NCBI GenBank assembly: GCA_035582835.1
Contig: JAYKAV010003059.1
Coordinates: 42,026-106,025 of the forward strand
DNA length: 64,000 bases
Direction of reading: 5' to 3'
Source of the DNA: Phoebastria nigripes
Taxonomy: Eukaryota > Chordata > Aves > Procellariiformes > Diomedeidae
How positions within the stretch are numbered: the stretch's first letter is position 1; every line of letters begins with the position of its first letter. Made by a program: the position numbers and the translations under genes. Shown in pieces: positions 15,801-30,800 of the stretch. The notes beneath the pieces are model-generated. The model was not told the origin of the DNA. It made no database searches and saw nothing but the letters and a program-made list of their open reading frames with translations.

Positions 15801-18800
15801 CCAGTTTTCATTCATTCCTCTGTTGTGAGTATTTAGGTATTAAGTATTAGCAGTAGGAAGGACAGCTGAAGGACCAGTCTCCCTTTGCTTGGGATGAACG
15901 CCATACACGTCGGGCAGCGTTCCTTATTGTTTGCATTTGCTGAACTAAGACTTGTGTAGCCATTCTCCGCAAATGACTGCGAACAGCTTCAGCAGGAGTG
16001 TCGATGGCAGATGGATGTGCATTTTAAGGATCTAAGCTTTGGCCCTAGATTTACACAAGGACGGCTAGGCAGTGCTCTGTACTGTAGCTGTGTTCTCCTC
16101 TGGCTTTAGTTCTGTGGGGACTGCACACTGACCAGAGCACCTCTATTAGAGCTGTGGGTCTTTATTCTGCTTGTGGAGAGGTAAGGCTCTCTTGCAAGAA
16201 TATACAAGTGACAGAAACTTCTAGAGTGGAGCTAGAGATTACCTGGACAGTGGTTTGTACACTAAAAATGTTACTGGATTTCCTCGAAATTGAACAGTTG
16301 CTGAGGACACAGGCTCTCCTTGGTTTCTACCTTTGTGATGTTGTGATGTTTGCCAAATGGCTTTTCAGTTTGGCAGCTGCTTAGCGTGTCCCTCTCTAAA
16401 CAGATATAATGAAAGGACTGAAAGGAACAGATTATTTCTTGCAATTGTTGGAGTAGTCACTGGTTTACTTCAGGGCAGGGAGTAAATAGGAAGTGTTCTC
16501 TGTAGGATTAAGAGTGAAATGCAACACTGATGGATTCTGGTCATGATGCCAGCCTCTACTGAGTCAGTTAGCAGCATCTGTGGTTGGTATGAACGACTGT
16601 TGGGAAAATAGTTCTAAAAAAATCTGTTAATCACGATAAAACAATCAGTAAAAAGGAATTAAATATAGAAAATGTTTTTTTTTTAAACTTCATTTAGCCA
16701 GTCATGTACCAGAATAGTCTCATACCTTTGATTGCTTGGACAGTTTCTGCATACATATATTTTAATTTTCAGATGAAACATGTTTAAGCATTTTTAATCT
16801 TAGAATGGTGTCTCCTCCTTTTTTTAATATTTAATCAGGTAACTGAGAAGGAAATGCCCAGAGGCCTGTTCATTCTATATATAATCCATACATAATAGCT
16901 TTATAGTTATAATACTGCTCTATTTTTTTCAGGTTAGCACTTTTGTTTCTGGTGCTCTGTCTGACTTCGGCATCTGCACACCTATGACGGAACATGGCCC
17001 TGGGTGAAATAGCTCGTCTAGGCAGCATAGGCAGGACCTGACACCAAAAAGCAAACCTATGGGATTAGACTAAGTAGGAGATAATTAATTCAGGTCGACT
17101 ATGCTTTAAAACTGATGATATCACCTGCTGAGGAGGGGAATATTTACTGCAGAAAGATGAAAAAGAAACAGCACCAACTATGGCATGTGTCTTTACTCCC
17201 CTTTTTGGAGAGATTCGCTCTTAGAGCTTAAACCTATCATATTTAGGGAAGCTGCTCTATCTCTTTTAGGTGGAAATCTTGGAGGAAGAATAAGTACCTC
17301 TTCCACCAGGTTGGAACATCCTGTCTGGGCTTCTAGCACAGTCAGATTTAAGCTTGTTTTCATGATCCAGTCTCATGTGGGCTTTCCTGCCACTTGCTCT
17401 TGGAGCTGCCTCTGGGGTGGGAGCTGGAAGTGGAGCTGTGCCCAGCCTCAGTGCTGGGTTGTGGGCTGTGAGGCAGGACAGGCCCAGGTGGCTGCTGTGT
17501 GTTGTTGATGGGAGCTGCACATAGTGTCTGCAAGGAAGCTGCTTGGTCAGGCATGCAGAGAGGCCAAAGGATGGGAGTACTCCCCTTAGACAGCTTGTGG
17601 AGCAGGATGGCTTGGAAGTACCTGTCTGGTCAACTACGTCCAGTCAAGAGAAAACGGTGGTGCAGAGGGCACCCTGGCTTGGGGCTGAGACGTGTCTTTC
17701 TGTGGAGTGGCTTTAGGTTGCAGAAACAAACCCAGAGCCTTGAAAAAAATGGTCAGAAGCAGATTTTGGGTAGGGGATCCATCTCTTATGTTGGTGTTGG
17801 CCTGGCAGGGCAGCAGGCAGTTGGCACCTGGCACCATCAGGTACAGTGTTGTTGTTGACTTGCATTTAAAATGTAGCCTAGGCTGTTGGGTTTATGAAGA
17901 CAAATATTGGGTAGTTTCATTCTGTTAGAATGAAATTTCATGCTGGTGGCTGATAGTCTGGTGGACTTTCAGCACTGTACACAAATGCACACTTAAAGTT
18001 TATGGGCATTTTTCTTTAATTCTTTGAGATGTGAAAAAGTCTAATCAGTTGGGAGAAGTTTCTCTTCTCTATAGCCCAAATCCTGAGGACACACAATTGC
18101 ATTTCAAGAAACTTACCAAGCAGCCGGCACTGAGATGAATTAATTATTTTTTTAAGTAGGCCAGAGTCTCGGCTTGTGCAAACTGATGATAACAGACAGC
18201 ACCATTTTGTGTAGGTGAGGCATGGCCTGAACGCAGAGGGAAGAAAGAGGACCTCCTTGTTGTCAATGTGGCTCTGGCTTTCCAACTTCTGGCAAATTTT
18301 TTTGTTGTAGCTACTCAGTTTGCCTGCCTGTAGAGCAGAGATAATATTTTTCAGTCCCTGGGGGAAGATCACATACGTGAAGGACTTTGAAGATAAAAAG
18401 CACTCTATACTAGCTATTACTGTTAGCTTTACATAAAACCAAAGCACGTAGTGTTATCTAACTCTTTTATGCTGTGTATCTCAAAGCAATTCATGCATAT
18501 CTAATAATAAAAAACTCAGAAATAGCAGTGTGTTGCCAATGTAGGGAAAGTGGAGCTGTGAGAATATGCCTCAGTCCTGTTTTTAGCCAACAGCCAGGAA
18601 AAGGTATTGCTAATGCTTGCAGTAGTAAACATTTTTTTTTTTTCTTCAAGCTTCGGCTGCTGGAGTCATGTGAAAGACTTGGGCACCTGGGACCAAAGGG
18701 AAAATGTCATCTTTCACAGGGTTTAGTGACACTAATTGCTGAGTGGAATACTGGTGCTTAAAATTTAATTAGTAGTAATGTCTTAGCATACTACAGGAGT

Positions 18801-21800
18801 CTCATTTTACTGATCAGATGCCATATTGTTTTGATTTAGGTGAAGGAATGTTTCCAGGCAAACTTGCTGTATTTTGCTGTGTTTAATAATGTGCATATTG
18901 GGAAGGTAAACGTAGCTAATCCTTCTCTTGAGATAATTTGCCTATAGCAGAGAATTTTTACACTTCCAAGTGACCAACTACTGCCCAAACCTATATTGGA
19001 ACTATTGTATGTTATTGTAAGATAATGTAATTGTGGTTCTCTAGTCCTTTCAGGTCTGTTTATAAATGAGGTAGGGTTTGTACAGAGACATTATGCTCTT
19101 ATTAGCCAGCTGATATAGCTGGAGGAAGAATCAAACTTTCAGATAGTTTGTGTTCCTGAAAGATTCTCTGTTTTTTGTTGGTTTTTTGTGGGTTTTTTTT
19201 GGTTTTTTTTTNTTTTTTTTTTTTCCTTTGACAATATTACATGATCTGATAAAAGTTACTACCTCTCACAGACAAAATAATAAAAGCCTCTGAGGTAGCA
19301 CAAGCCAAGGGCAGAAGTCACCAGCTCTTAAAAAGTAGTTCTGTGGGTATAGATCAAAGGAATCCTGTATGGACTTATTGGGAAGAGAAGAAATCTGTAA
19401 CCATATCTTGTTTGCCCATGAGGTGTATAAGACCTAGCTGATAAGGTTAATACAATGCTACTTTTCTGGCTTGGAGCAGGAGCTCAGAAGTGATAAGACT
19501 GTAAAAATGAGAAACCCGTCAAAAGAGGTTGCTCACTTGGGCTGTCTTCTGGTGGCTGCCCCGGCAAAGGCTTTGCCCTTGCTGTGGGCCCTGAGGGCCA
19601 TCAGGGAGGTGCTGGGTGGGTACCCCATGTCCTTTGTAGGTCATCATGTCTCGCTGTCAAAACAAGACAGCATTGAAAGCTCCTTGGAAACTATGAATAC
19701 TTCTTCACTGATGCAGAGCTTTCCTTTGGCTGTTTTGCAGCTGAGGCAGCTTTTTGGGAGTGCCGTGCCTGCTTTCCCTCCAAAGTTTTACCTGGCAATG
19801 ACCAAGTCGATGGCAGACGAGAGACGGTCTCAGCTGGAGCAGTACCTTCAGAATGGTAAGCTTGGCTATAACAACCTGATCTTACGTAGGGCTTAAACTT
19901 TTGAGGATGTGTCTACAATTGTGTCTGCAATTGTGACTACCTTCTATACTGAGCTGAGTAAGGGTGTTTCTAAAAGGCTGGGGCTAAGTGTTGCAGCCTT
20001 GTCCTGTCTGTTGGTTCACTGGCTCTAGAATAGCAGTATATCATATTTCTCTTATTTCTGAAGCGGCTGCCTTTCTGCTTTCCCAAAATGTAAGGGTGCA
20101 GTTTCACACTAAACTTAAGCCAACTTGGCCTTCTGGTGGCAGCCTGTAGTCTGGCCGTTCTCTGTTCTTCCAGATCAGTGAGCTGAGCCACCCATCCCTG
20201 CTGCTTCACAACTGCCAGAGCTGACACAGGGCCAGGTGTGAGAACTCGTGGCTGGTGGGTAAAAGAGGGAGGCAAAAAAGACAGGCACTTGGACTGGTAG
20301 AAGTGTAATATGGAACTGGGCTCTGCATAAACCTCTTCCCTTCAAGGGTTTCCAGGCAGACTTGTGAGAATTTATAACAAGAGTTTGTAGAAAAATTAAA
20401 TCTCAGGCGCAATGTGTTATGTTACAAACCAGGTCTGCAGGATCCCTAGAATGCATCTCCTGAGTTTCATGTAAGCCAAGAAACAAAAAAATACAACCGT
20501 TTCAACTACCCAAAAAGAAGAGTGTGTGAGGGGATGAGCTTAAAGAGGTTTTGTAGCCTCTGGTCTCAGATACTTTGTGCCAAGACTTACAAAACAGAAA
20601 CTCAAGATTAGTCTTTAAAATCTTAATTAGTGATTATTTTATCCTTTTCACTTGAGTATTCAACAGTTCCTTTTAGAGTTACTGGCCATGAGTGACCATG
20701 GAGTTACGTGGCCAAGAACTTTACTGTAGTCTTGCTTTGGGAGAATAGCAACACTACATGTATTTTGCACTGTTCATAGCTTCAGTGATTTAACAACAGG
20801 CTAGTAAAGGTAGCTGTGCAGAAACCAAAGGATGAGTAAAGTAGCACTGACGGTTTAACCAACAGTTACGTTGTATACATCTTGTTTTTAGACACTAGCC
20901 ATGTTCTTCATCTTTTGGCTAAGTTTGGTTTCCTCCCTCCCCATTTTCCTCTTGTGTTTCAGTTACTTTGGATTCAAATATTACCAATAGTGATGTCTTC
21001 ATAGGTTTTTTCCGAAAGCTACAGCAGGTAAGTTTTGATTCCCCCCCCCAGCCAAATAGTTTGTTATATGAAAGAGTTGAAATATTATCCTACCTTCTGA
21101 GTTCAAGGCTTCCTTTGCTATCTTCCTTTCCTTGTGTTCTTAGTGTATTGGTCTGTCTTGTAAAGCAGCGAGTTCCAATGACAGAGTGCTCTCTGTGAAG
21201 CCTGGGTNGCAATAATAATAGTATCGCTATTGTTTTCTCCATGTATGAACTTGTTTCTCACATGGAAAGAACTATTTGCTTTGTTTTTATATCCTGTGGC
21301 ATATCTGATGAATCTTTTGCCTCTAAACAGTTCCCAGAAGAGTCTTTGTGAGAGCTCAATAGAAGGATTACACACATTCTTGGATTTTGCAACTGTAAAT
21401 GCTTTTTGGTAGTGTCAGTGCTTTGGACTGATAAGTGTATTGATGACTGCTGTGAAAATGTCATGTTCTCTTATCTTGCAACTGTAGTGATGGGCAGAAT
21501 CTAGCATGTATTTGGGTTGTTGCAGCCTAGATGACTTTTGAAATCCATTTTAACATGGTCCATGACATGTGTGATCTTTCTCTGGCAGACTTGGAGCTTG
21601 GATAGCTCTTGCTTGTGTCTGACTACTGCAAGGTGCCATATGTCCCTTTTCTTCCCTTACCTCCTCTCCAGCTGCTGTGGTTCTTATGAGGATAGTAGTG
21701 TTTTGGAGCAGGTGGGTGCAGTATGACTCCAACAGCATTTTCACAGAGGGGATGCTGCTTTAGTTTTCTGGGAAGTGCTTGGCATGCTGCTGGTGCTGCT

Positions 21801-24800
21801 GTAACCTCACTTGCAGTGAGTTGTTCTGGAGAGAGGGGATGTTTTGAAGGACTGAGTAAGAGTTTTGTGACTCAAGAGCTCTTCACTTGCTATGCGTGAT
21901 TAAGGTGTGTAAGGGGAGTTCAGAAGGGCTATAGAAAATGGTGTGAAGAAGTATTCCTAACAAATTCTAGAAAGGTTCTTCCTATATACTTTGTGAATAA
22001 AAAGATACAGTCTATTTACAGTCTCTTAAATTCAGACCTACTGAAATGCTCAAGACGGTGAATGAAAAGCCCCCTTCTGATTAGGGATTTCTTTTGTGAG
22101 AAGCAGTCTCTCTTTAGTTCTGATTCAATGCCTGTTATAGCCCTACAGATAACTCCCAGCAATTACTGCTGAGTCTTAATTAGTCTTGATGAGACTGATA
22201 ACAGGTCTGCTAAAGAAAGTTAAATCCATCAGGAATGCCTGCAATTTGCCCTCAAACACTGCCAACTGACTTTTTTTGACAAAGTTCTGGCAGGAAATAA
22301 CTCTTCAAAATGCATGTTTGCAGTGTTTAAAGATGTCTTTTGGCATGCCGATATTGTGGATTTCTCTTAACATACCATCAGAAATGATGTTGTATATTTA
22401 GGTTTTTCTTTACTGCAGGGCCTTTTGGTGAAGAGGGGTGACTTGATAAGTACATGTGTGATACTTACTTGATTTACGGGTTATGTACATATGTGTGTGT
22501 GCTTATTTAGGCATGTGATGACTGTGCTGCCAAAAGCAGCTAGTTATTTTGTAGAGTTCAAGGTAGGCACTGAATTATACCTTAAGTGTTAGTGCAAGGT
22601 CAGTACATTCTCAAGACATAAAATTAACCCAAATTTCTGTTCCACAATACAGTGGATTTTCATACACAATGTTTAGGTTTCCTGCTTGGCAAAGACAGTA
22701 GTTCTCCAGCTTTTTTTGTTTACAATTTAAACTTAAAATTGTTGTGCTTACATAAATTACTGCTTCATAATACAAATAGCAGTAGTGCTTTACATGTTCT
22801 TTCATTATGGTAAAGAACAAACTCCTAAGAGAGATCAAATAACTCTGTGAAAGACAGGAGTGCATCCACTGTCATTAGCTGTGCACAGTGTCTTTAACTG
22901 GTGTAACTGACAGCTGAATAAGTATTCATTTTGGCTATTAAAGAATCTCACTCAACAAACTGGCTTTGTTGTGCATGTTCCAGTATTTATTAATATATTG
23001 TGACTTGTGAGATGTTTTATGGCAGAGTGACAACATTTCAGTAACAGCATTGAAAGACATGGAGTGAAGTTAATCTTTAAAGCACCTCTGTACTGTTTTT
23101 TCCTTCTCCGTTGTTGAAGATGCGTAGGCAGCACTTAGCATCCTACACGTTGCTTAGGAGTGAAAACATAGTTAGGGTTTCAGTGTTACTGCTACTTAGT
23201 GTTAAAATCAAGCACTACCCCAAACTTGCTCTTGTTTATGTTACATTGCAAGATGGATGATTAATGAAAGATTCAAGAATAAAACATCATTAAAATGATG
23301 GAATAGCATGCTCCTTTTCTGTCAATGATGTGGACTGGCTTTGACTAGTCAGTCTTGGCTACCTGAAACAAGTTAGTGCACACCTGTACAAGCAACCTGC
23401 CAGCTAATATGGGAGAAGTGGCAGAGGGACCGCACTGCAGGTGGCGATGAACGGGAAGCAGTCAGCCACTTTTCTGCCACCACAGCTATTTACTGAGCAC
23501 AGATCTGTCTGCAGATAAAAGCAGTGCAGCTTTTATAATAAAAACCTTCAGTTTTAATAGAATGAGAAGATAGAAAACCAGAGGTGAATGAGATTGCTAG
23601 GCTAGGTGTTTTTCCCTAAAAATTCTACTGCTGACTTTTTTCACCTTCACTTCTATCTTTCATTATAAGACAGAATAGAGCTGTCCTCTCAGGTAGTCTG
23701 CTAGTGCTTGCTTCGTTTTCTTGGCTTGCCTTAAAAACAGCAGTATTTAAGCTTCTAGCTGAAGATATTTGTATATGTCGCTGACTAAAATAGAAGATGC
23801 AAAGGAAGAATCAAACTGAATTTAAGACCTTTTTGGTCCTTGTCCTGTGTTTTGCTTCTGAATGGGGTTGTGAAGAGCGTGCCAAGACCAGCACTCCCTG
23901 GAGTGGGAGTGTTGTGCAAGGACCATGGCTTTACTGCAGCTGCCTGACAGTGTTGAACATGACTTATCTGTATCTGCACTCAGCATCACATCAACCAGCT
24001 ATATCCCCCTGATCATATCTAACAGGGCAAACTTTTGAAGTGGGGACAAGCCCATGCAGGTTAACCCTGCTTTCCAGGCCCCTGTTTTTGCCCAGCACCA
24101 CCTTCACCTGTTGCATAGGTTGTTGCAGTTTACTCCTTACAGCAGGCATGCTCTGGCCGTTTCCCCAGCAACCTAATCTCATGGGAGAAGTTGTCAGGGG
24201 ACAGCGGGGCTCCTGACACATGAGGAAGCAGCTTGGCGCAGTGGATGCTTTGCTCAAAATGAACATTGCTGAAATATTTACCAACACTATCATGTAGCAG
24301 AGTTGAACAACCTAACCCATAACCTCCCTGCCCCTCCCCTCTTCCAAACTCTGCAAACTTGGCCAGTGACCAAGCTGGCAAGACAGATTCAGTGTATGCC
24401 CCACTACCTCCAGCCCCTAAAGACAAATGGCACAGTTCTTGCAAGAAGTCATTAACAAGATGAGACTGTTGTGGCTGTGTTGTGTCGTCTTCTTTTTCAT
24501 CAGGAGAAAGACAGTATTAGCAGGTACATACATCCCTGTCTGTCTCATTTTAATGCAACTCATCTATATCCTTGAATGTAATCTGAGATCATGGTCTGTC
24601 TCTGTACTGGGCACCCATGGAGTAATGTGGTGTATTCAGGATGCAGCTGTGAGGACAGCCAATCATTATGCATTTATGAATAAAACTGAGACATACTTCC
24701 TTGCAGCAGCAGAGGTTTGGAGTTAGTGATCTAGGAGGCTGACCTTTTCCAGTGTGTGTCGCTGCTAAACAGCAGACTTTGGCATGAGCAAAAGGATTCA

Positions 24801-27800
24801 GGTGTTGCGAAAGGACAGATGAAAAGTTTCTAAGTACTTGAGCAAATAGAGCCAACCAGTGCCTGATAACAGGCAAAAAGCAGTCGTCTTATGTGGTCCT
24901 TCATCAAAGGACTCCGATATAAGGTGGTTTCCTTCCAAGAACAAGCATGAGGCCAAGGATTGAATACCATAAGAGAGCTGTGATGTGTATGCTATTGAGA
25001 GTGTAGGTAAAATGTAACCCAGAAATCTGCAGGTGTTACCAGGAATCAAAGCTGGTCTGATCATGGGCTGCATTTTCTTGGATAGAGCCCCTGTCTCTGA
25101 CCATGCAGCCCCTGCTTCTCTGCACTCGCAACGCACTTACCATTTGTGCACATGATGGAGGAATGCACATTTGTAACATTCCTCTGTACTCACTTGCAGT
25201 AAATCACAAATGTGTTTGGATGTGTATCTACACAAACAGAAGTCAGGCTGAGTATCTATGAATTCAGCACTGCGCTAAAAATGTTATTTCTTTCATATCA
25301 AACCAGGTTGCATTTCTTATTTATGAACTTCTATTTCAAAAGTGCAGCTGGCCAGAAATCTGAATTTCATGTGGGAAGTTCCCATACTTTCAGACTTTTA
25401 TTGTGTGCTGGCCAGGGGGAAAGCATTCTGGCATAGAATTTCTGAAGAATTTTAATTCAAGGATGTCTGTTTTATTTTTGTTTTAATGTTAAGATGCATT
25501 CAGTCCCCTGACCTGCTGTTCTTTTCAAATATGTTGTAATAAGGGCCTCTGTTCTCACCTTTTCTCCTTTTATGGCCCATGCTTCTTAGCCAAGCAACAA
25601 ATTCATTGAGAGCTTGCTGAGGGTTCAGATTGGTATTGACTTCTGTTAAAACAAAATCACTTAAAATTAAGTTTTCTAATGGAAAACCAGGAGGAAAAAA
25701 AAGATATCTAGATACCTTTTTTTTTTTTTTTCCCCCCCTGTGGGGGAACTATATAATAGATATCTTTTTTGGTTTTGTTTGTTTGGGTTTTTTGTTGATT
25801 TTGTGGTTTTGGTTTGTTTTGTTTTCAAAACTGTTCTTTTCATCAAAACCAAAAAATGAAGAAAATCCCTCACCAGCTCTGTATTATTCTGTATTCTTAT
25901 ATTAATGACCGAGCTCTGCTCCAAGCTGCTAGGGCAGGCAAGTGGGGAGTAGGCAGCAGTTCTAGATGTTTCAGGAGATTTTACCACAGGTAATAGTGAC
26001 AGCGTTAAGGGAAGATTCAAATAAGCAGTATTAAGGGATACAAGTGTCCAATTCTAGTTAGATGGCACGTTCCCTGAATTTCAGGAACAAAAGTGTAGGA
26101 AACGTGAAAAGTACCTACTGAACATGTACTGTTGCCAAAATACAGGTTTTTTGATATTGGTGTCTGTTTTGAGTAGATGAGACAATGACTCTACTGCTTT
26201 TTCCAAAACTAAAATAGCAGCCTGGGAGAAGATTTGAACTTTTCTGACTCGCTGCTGCAAATTTCTTTCAAAAGTATTTTTCTGTCTATTTTGGAAGTGG
26301 TTGGGATTGCCATGTGCACTTACTAAATGGATTATCGCTAACACTTCCCTTTGTATTTGTATTAAACTTATGCTGGATTCTCTTCTGTTGTTTTAGGACA
26401 TGTCTGTATTTGTATTTCTTCACTTAACACTGTCTTCTCCTGCCTTACAGACTGCACTGTTTCCTCCTTTTGTTTTTATGTAAGTAAATTTTTTTGGTCT
26501 CAACAATACTTTGCTGATAAGAGGCTAAACACAAATATTTATAACACTGAACCATGTGTGGAGCTTCTGGCATGGACAGTTCTGCCTTCTGGAGTAAAAG
26601 CATGTGATAAAGGGGGAAAAAAATCCCCAAACCCAACAGTTTAAGACAATTCTTATTTTTTGTTTGCTGTGTCATAGCCATATTAAGATAACAGTAATCA
26701 AAAGTTGGAGATAAGAAGGTAGGGAATTTGTCCCCAAGACCATGAAATGAAGCTGTGCCTGTAGTTTAGCAGAGTCAAATAAGATAAACTAAAGCAGTTT
26801 TTAAAAGACGACTGTGGAAACCACTATTTAAGTATTAAACAGTGATACTTAATGTGGCCATTCCAGATGGGACTGAGATTTTCTTTTCTCTAATACATCC
26901 TTTCTTGTAGATCCTCAAATTATTCTGCCTACTAATATGTTGCATGGTGTTCCTGGAGAACTCAAAACTGCTTGGAAGTAGCTTGAAAGTTTGGATCATG
27001 CTTTTCTTCTTTCCCCTCATGATTGAGTAGTGAGGTGGCAAGTAGGGTAGGGTGCTGCGAAGTGTGACTCCCTTTGAGTGGCAGAAGGGTAAAGTGACCT
27101 TTGTGTCTCTGACCCTGGGCTGCCACAGTGGATGAGGTGGCCTGTACCCAGGCTGTGAAAGCTGCAGGAGCAGCGGTGAGGATCTGGCAGAAGTAGATGC
27201 ATAAAGTCCCCCATGTCCTTTCCCTATGGGAGCTTCAGCATTAGCAGCCCACACCCAGAAGCGCTTACTGTGGTGCATGAGCCTTTGCACTTGCCTTCGC
27301 CCCCCCAGCACTGCTGAGTCCTGAGTAGTAAACTGGCTATATAGTGACCTGCTTGCTCTTCGTCGAGAGTCAGTAATGAGTTATGTGTCTTTATCTCATT
27401 CTGATGTTTGCATCCTATGTTTGTTCCACATTTCACATACATTTTTATCACATGTGAAATGTTTCATACCAAAATATGTGTGCCAAAGGCATTTGTAAGG
27501 AAGTGTCTGCTCCTTCCCGTTTGAGGAAAGTAGTAAAGTACTCGGGTAAGCACAGGAGATGATCCTCAATGTAAGAGAGAGATGGGCTTTTGTATCTCCA
27601 CAGAAGCAAAGTAATGCCTATTTTAATTAAGAAGAATGACTAGACCTGTCTCCTGGTTAAGAAGGAAATTAGTTTGGGGATAAAGATTAAATCTGTATGG
27701 GTCCCCAGGAGGACTTCAGACAGGGCATTGTCTAATGCTCTTGTTCTTTAATATGTGCAAACAGATGTGTGGGCATGCAGCTAGGTGAAATAGTGGGTGT

Positions 27801-30800
27801 CAGGAAAATCTGTGGGAAGTCTGTTTAAATAAGAAAGATTGTTTTGGTTTGGTTTTCCTCAAGACCTTTTTTCNCCACATATCATTCTACAAACTTTTGA
27901 CAACATGTTCCTAATTTTTAGATGTTGTGGAAGAAATCACTTTTTGTTTGCATTTGATCTTACCTTGAAATAACTCTTAATTAAGCCAAATTTGCTGGAA
28001 AATGTGGTCTTTCTGACCCCAAAAAATTACCAATCTGAGCCAAGTTAGTTAATTGGAGTCATACATCCTAGCATGTTCTCCAGGGTAACCAAAGAGGGGT
28101 AATGGAGCACACAGCATAAATGTCAGCCCTGCCACCCTGCTCTTGCTGACATCGCAGGAGTCAGGAGATGCTCCTATATACAGGCACCATGAAGACTCTG
28201 CAGCAAGATACTGAGAGTACTGGAAACCTAAGGGCTCCCAGGGAGTCTCCCATATCTTCCACCAGGCTAGCAAAGATGGATATAAGAAATGTAAAATTTA
28301 ATGTTGCATGCAGTATGTACAATTACAGCATTTTCCTCCACAATGAATCTCAAGAGAAGTACCTCTCCTTAATTAATAAAAATGTCAGAAGGACCATTGC
28401 TGTCCTCTGATACAGGGCAGTCAACAGGAAGAGGAGCCTCAGCAATGAGTTTCTGCCACCTCATCCAGATGCATCCCCAAGGGAGTTCTCAAACTAGTCT
28501 CCACCCTCTTGAAACAAGTAACTGACTTCGCATGCATAGCAAGGCATGGGGCTTTCTGAGTTTGAGCTCAGGAAAGTCTTTTAGGGAAATATAAAGTCTT
28601 GATATAAAACCAGTGGAAAATACCCCATTCCTGTGCGCTACCTCACAGTTAGAAATGTGTGCTTTAGTTCTAGTCTGACTGCATCTATCATCAGCTGACA
28701 GCCAATGGATCTGGCTTCTGTACTTTAGTTTTCCAGATTGCAAATCACCCCTTTATGTCTAGACATAAGACAGTTCTCCGAGGTCACTTATTTGAGACCT
28801 GTTTTCTCATGACCTAAATGCTTTCGGGTTTCTTCTTTATATCCCCTTTCCATTCACGGCGGTTTTGAACCTTGGGCACTGGCACTGCGCAGTATTCCCG
28901 TAACAGTGGCTCTGGTATATTAAGATACCACAGCCTCATTATTCTCACTGGAGACTTTCCTATTTATAGGTACAGGGATGCATTTTTTCCTTTTTGCAAG
29001 ATTGTGGCTTTGAATATTCACATGCAGCTGTTTATCTACCTCTTCTTTTTGGAGTCTCTACTTCCTAGGACAGTGACTGTGTCGTCCCTACAGACACTGA
29101 GACACTAGGTAACCTGTGCTCAGCTTAACGTCGAAGTGACCCTCCTCTAATTCTGCATTATCTTCCCACTTGCTGTTCTGCATATGTTTTTTTTTATCAT
29201 CTGCAAGCTTTAACAGTAATCTTAGTAATTTACTGCTTAGTAAACAGTAATCTCAATTGTTTATTTTACTTGAGTAAATAGGGAAATGGAGCATCAGCAT
29301 CTTCAGAAGGGCTCCAGCAATATGGAAAGCAATAAAACAGTGTTTTGTTTCTACCTAACAGGATACATTTAAGATACAAATCCAGAGAGCCTTTTTGGAT
29401 GTTTACCTTGCTGATGGCAGCAATATTAGACTTGATATCCAGACATCGGACACTGCAGAAAGAGTATTAGAGGTAATGGGTTTCTAGAATTGTGTTGAAA
29501 TTTTCCGTTTGTGAGAAGTGGGCAAAAATGAAGATAATTTCGGTCAGGAAAGGATAAAACTCCCTATTTTAAGACATACAAGAATATCTTCTGTGGTTTT
29601 TGAGGGGTTTATTGTAGCAGGGGCAAGGGTGGTGGGGGGCATTGCTGAGTTTGCAGATGAGCTTTTTTGGCTCTTACATTTGTCCATAATTTACCTCTTC
29701 TTAATGTTACACACCCTCTGCTTCTATGGCATTTGCTGTCAAGTTCAGGTTTCCTTCATAGATGATAGAACGAGAAAATATATACTATTACTTACGGGGA
29801 CACATTCTTTAGTTTAACACAGTGTGGGTGAACGTGCTTGAACACTAGTCAGAAATGATGGTCTAGTCTTGGCTTATGTCTTAGCTGGTGCACTGCTGTT
29901 AAAACTTAGTGTGCAACTGATATGTCTTGGTTTTCTGCATGCTTCTTTACTTGTTTTGTGGTCCCTTGATGTTTGCTGTGAAACTGTGGGACTTCCTTTG
30001 CAGTATTGGCACAGTTCTAGCACTGTGGCTCTGGGATGTCCGTAACAGCTGTTGTAATACATAGAGTAAACAATTGCTAGTTACATTTTGAAACCAGTAG
30101 TAACCAAATGTTGTTTACACAACTGGCTGGCTTGTGTTTGAAACTTTCAGCTGGGGTTCCCTTCTTATGCCAGGAGAGGAGGAGCAGCGGTGGCTCTACA
30201 TGTTTTGTGTATTTGCACGTGTGTGCGCGTGAGCAAGGCTGAAGCCTCTTCCTCAGTTGCTCCCATTTCCTAATCTTAACAGCAATAACAAAGCATACAC
30301 CTGCCAGATGGGTACTCTTCTTTGTCATGGGAATCTGAAATTTCCTGTCACCATACAGAAAATTGTGTACTGTATTTCTGTTGTGCCTTTGTAATCTGAG
30401 TTTGTGGAGGTAGTTCTCAGCTGGCCATAGGTACAAGCGAGCTGAACATGTATTTGCTCTCCTCCGTCAAGCTGACATGTGTTGGTCTGGCTGCAGAACA
30501 CACAGTATCTGTGCACAGTTACTGTGAGTTGGATAACACAGGGTAACCCCTTGCTGGCTTTGTTCTGCCATGGGGTTTGCACCACCTGAGGCAATGCTGG
30601 GACCGGTTCTTCCAGGGGAAGGTGTCAGTGCTGGCCTTAGACCCTGCAACAGGAGACTTGTGGAGTGAGAGGTGCTGAAGGCAAAAAGTATTGGGGGTGG
30701 CAGGGAGATAGGAATTTCGATTTGGGGAGAGGGAATTAGGTACTAACCGGGTGGAAGAAGTAGGGAGACATTTTTAGATAGCAGACTTGCATAGGGACCT

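Larger units (their letters stand above)
12842..21027 (+). other. SNX31: SNX31 PX domain exons 1-4
   Basis: Residues 1-107. Phosphoinositide-binding features are visible: R37-Y38-S39 at the RYSQL segment, the proline loop FPPK at 59-62, and [11 protein letters not shown] at 73-83, whose arginine(s) normally close the PI3P pocket. The first intron is only 74 bp; the second is 6.7 kb. Confidence 0.88.

Noticed and set aside
19471..19896. Frame running from intron 2 into SNX31 exon 3, possible alternative first exon
   Set aside because: The intronic part shows no PX similarity, the acceptor at 19740 is strong, and no promoter signal is seen nearby.
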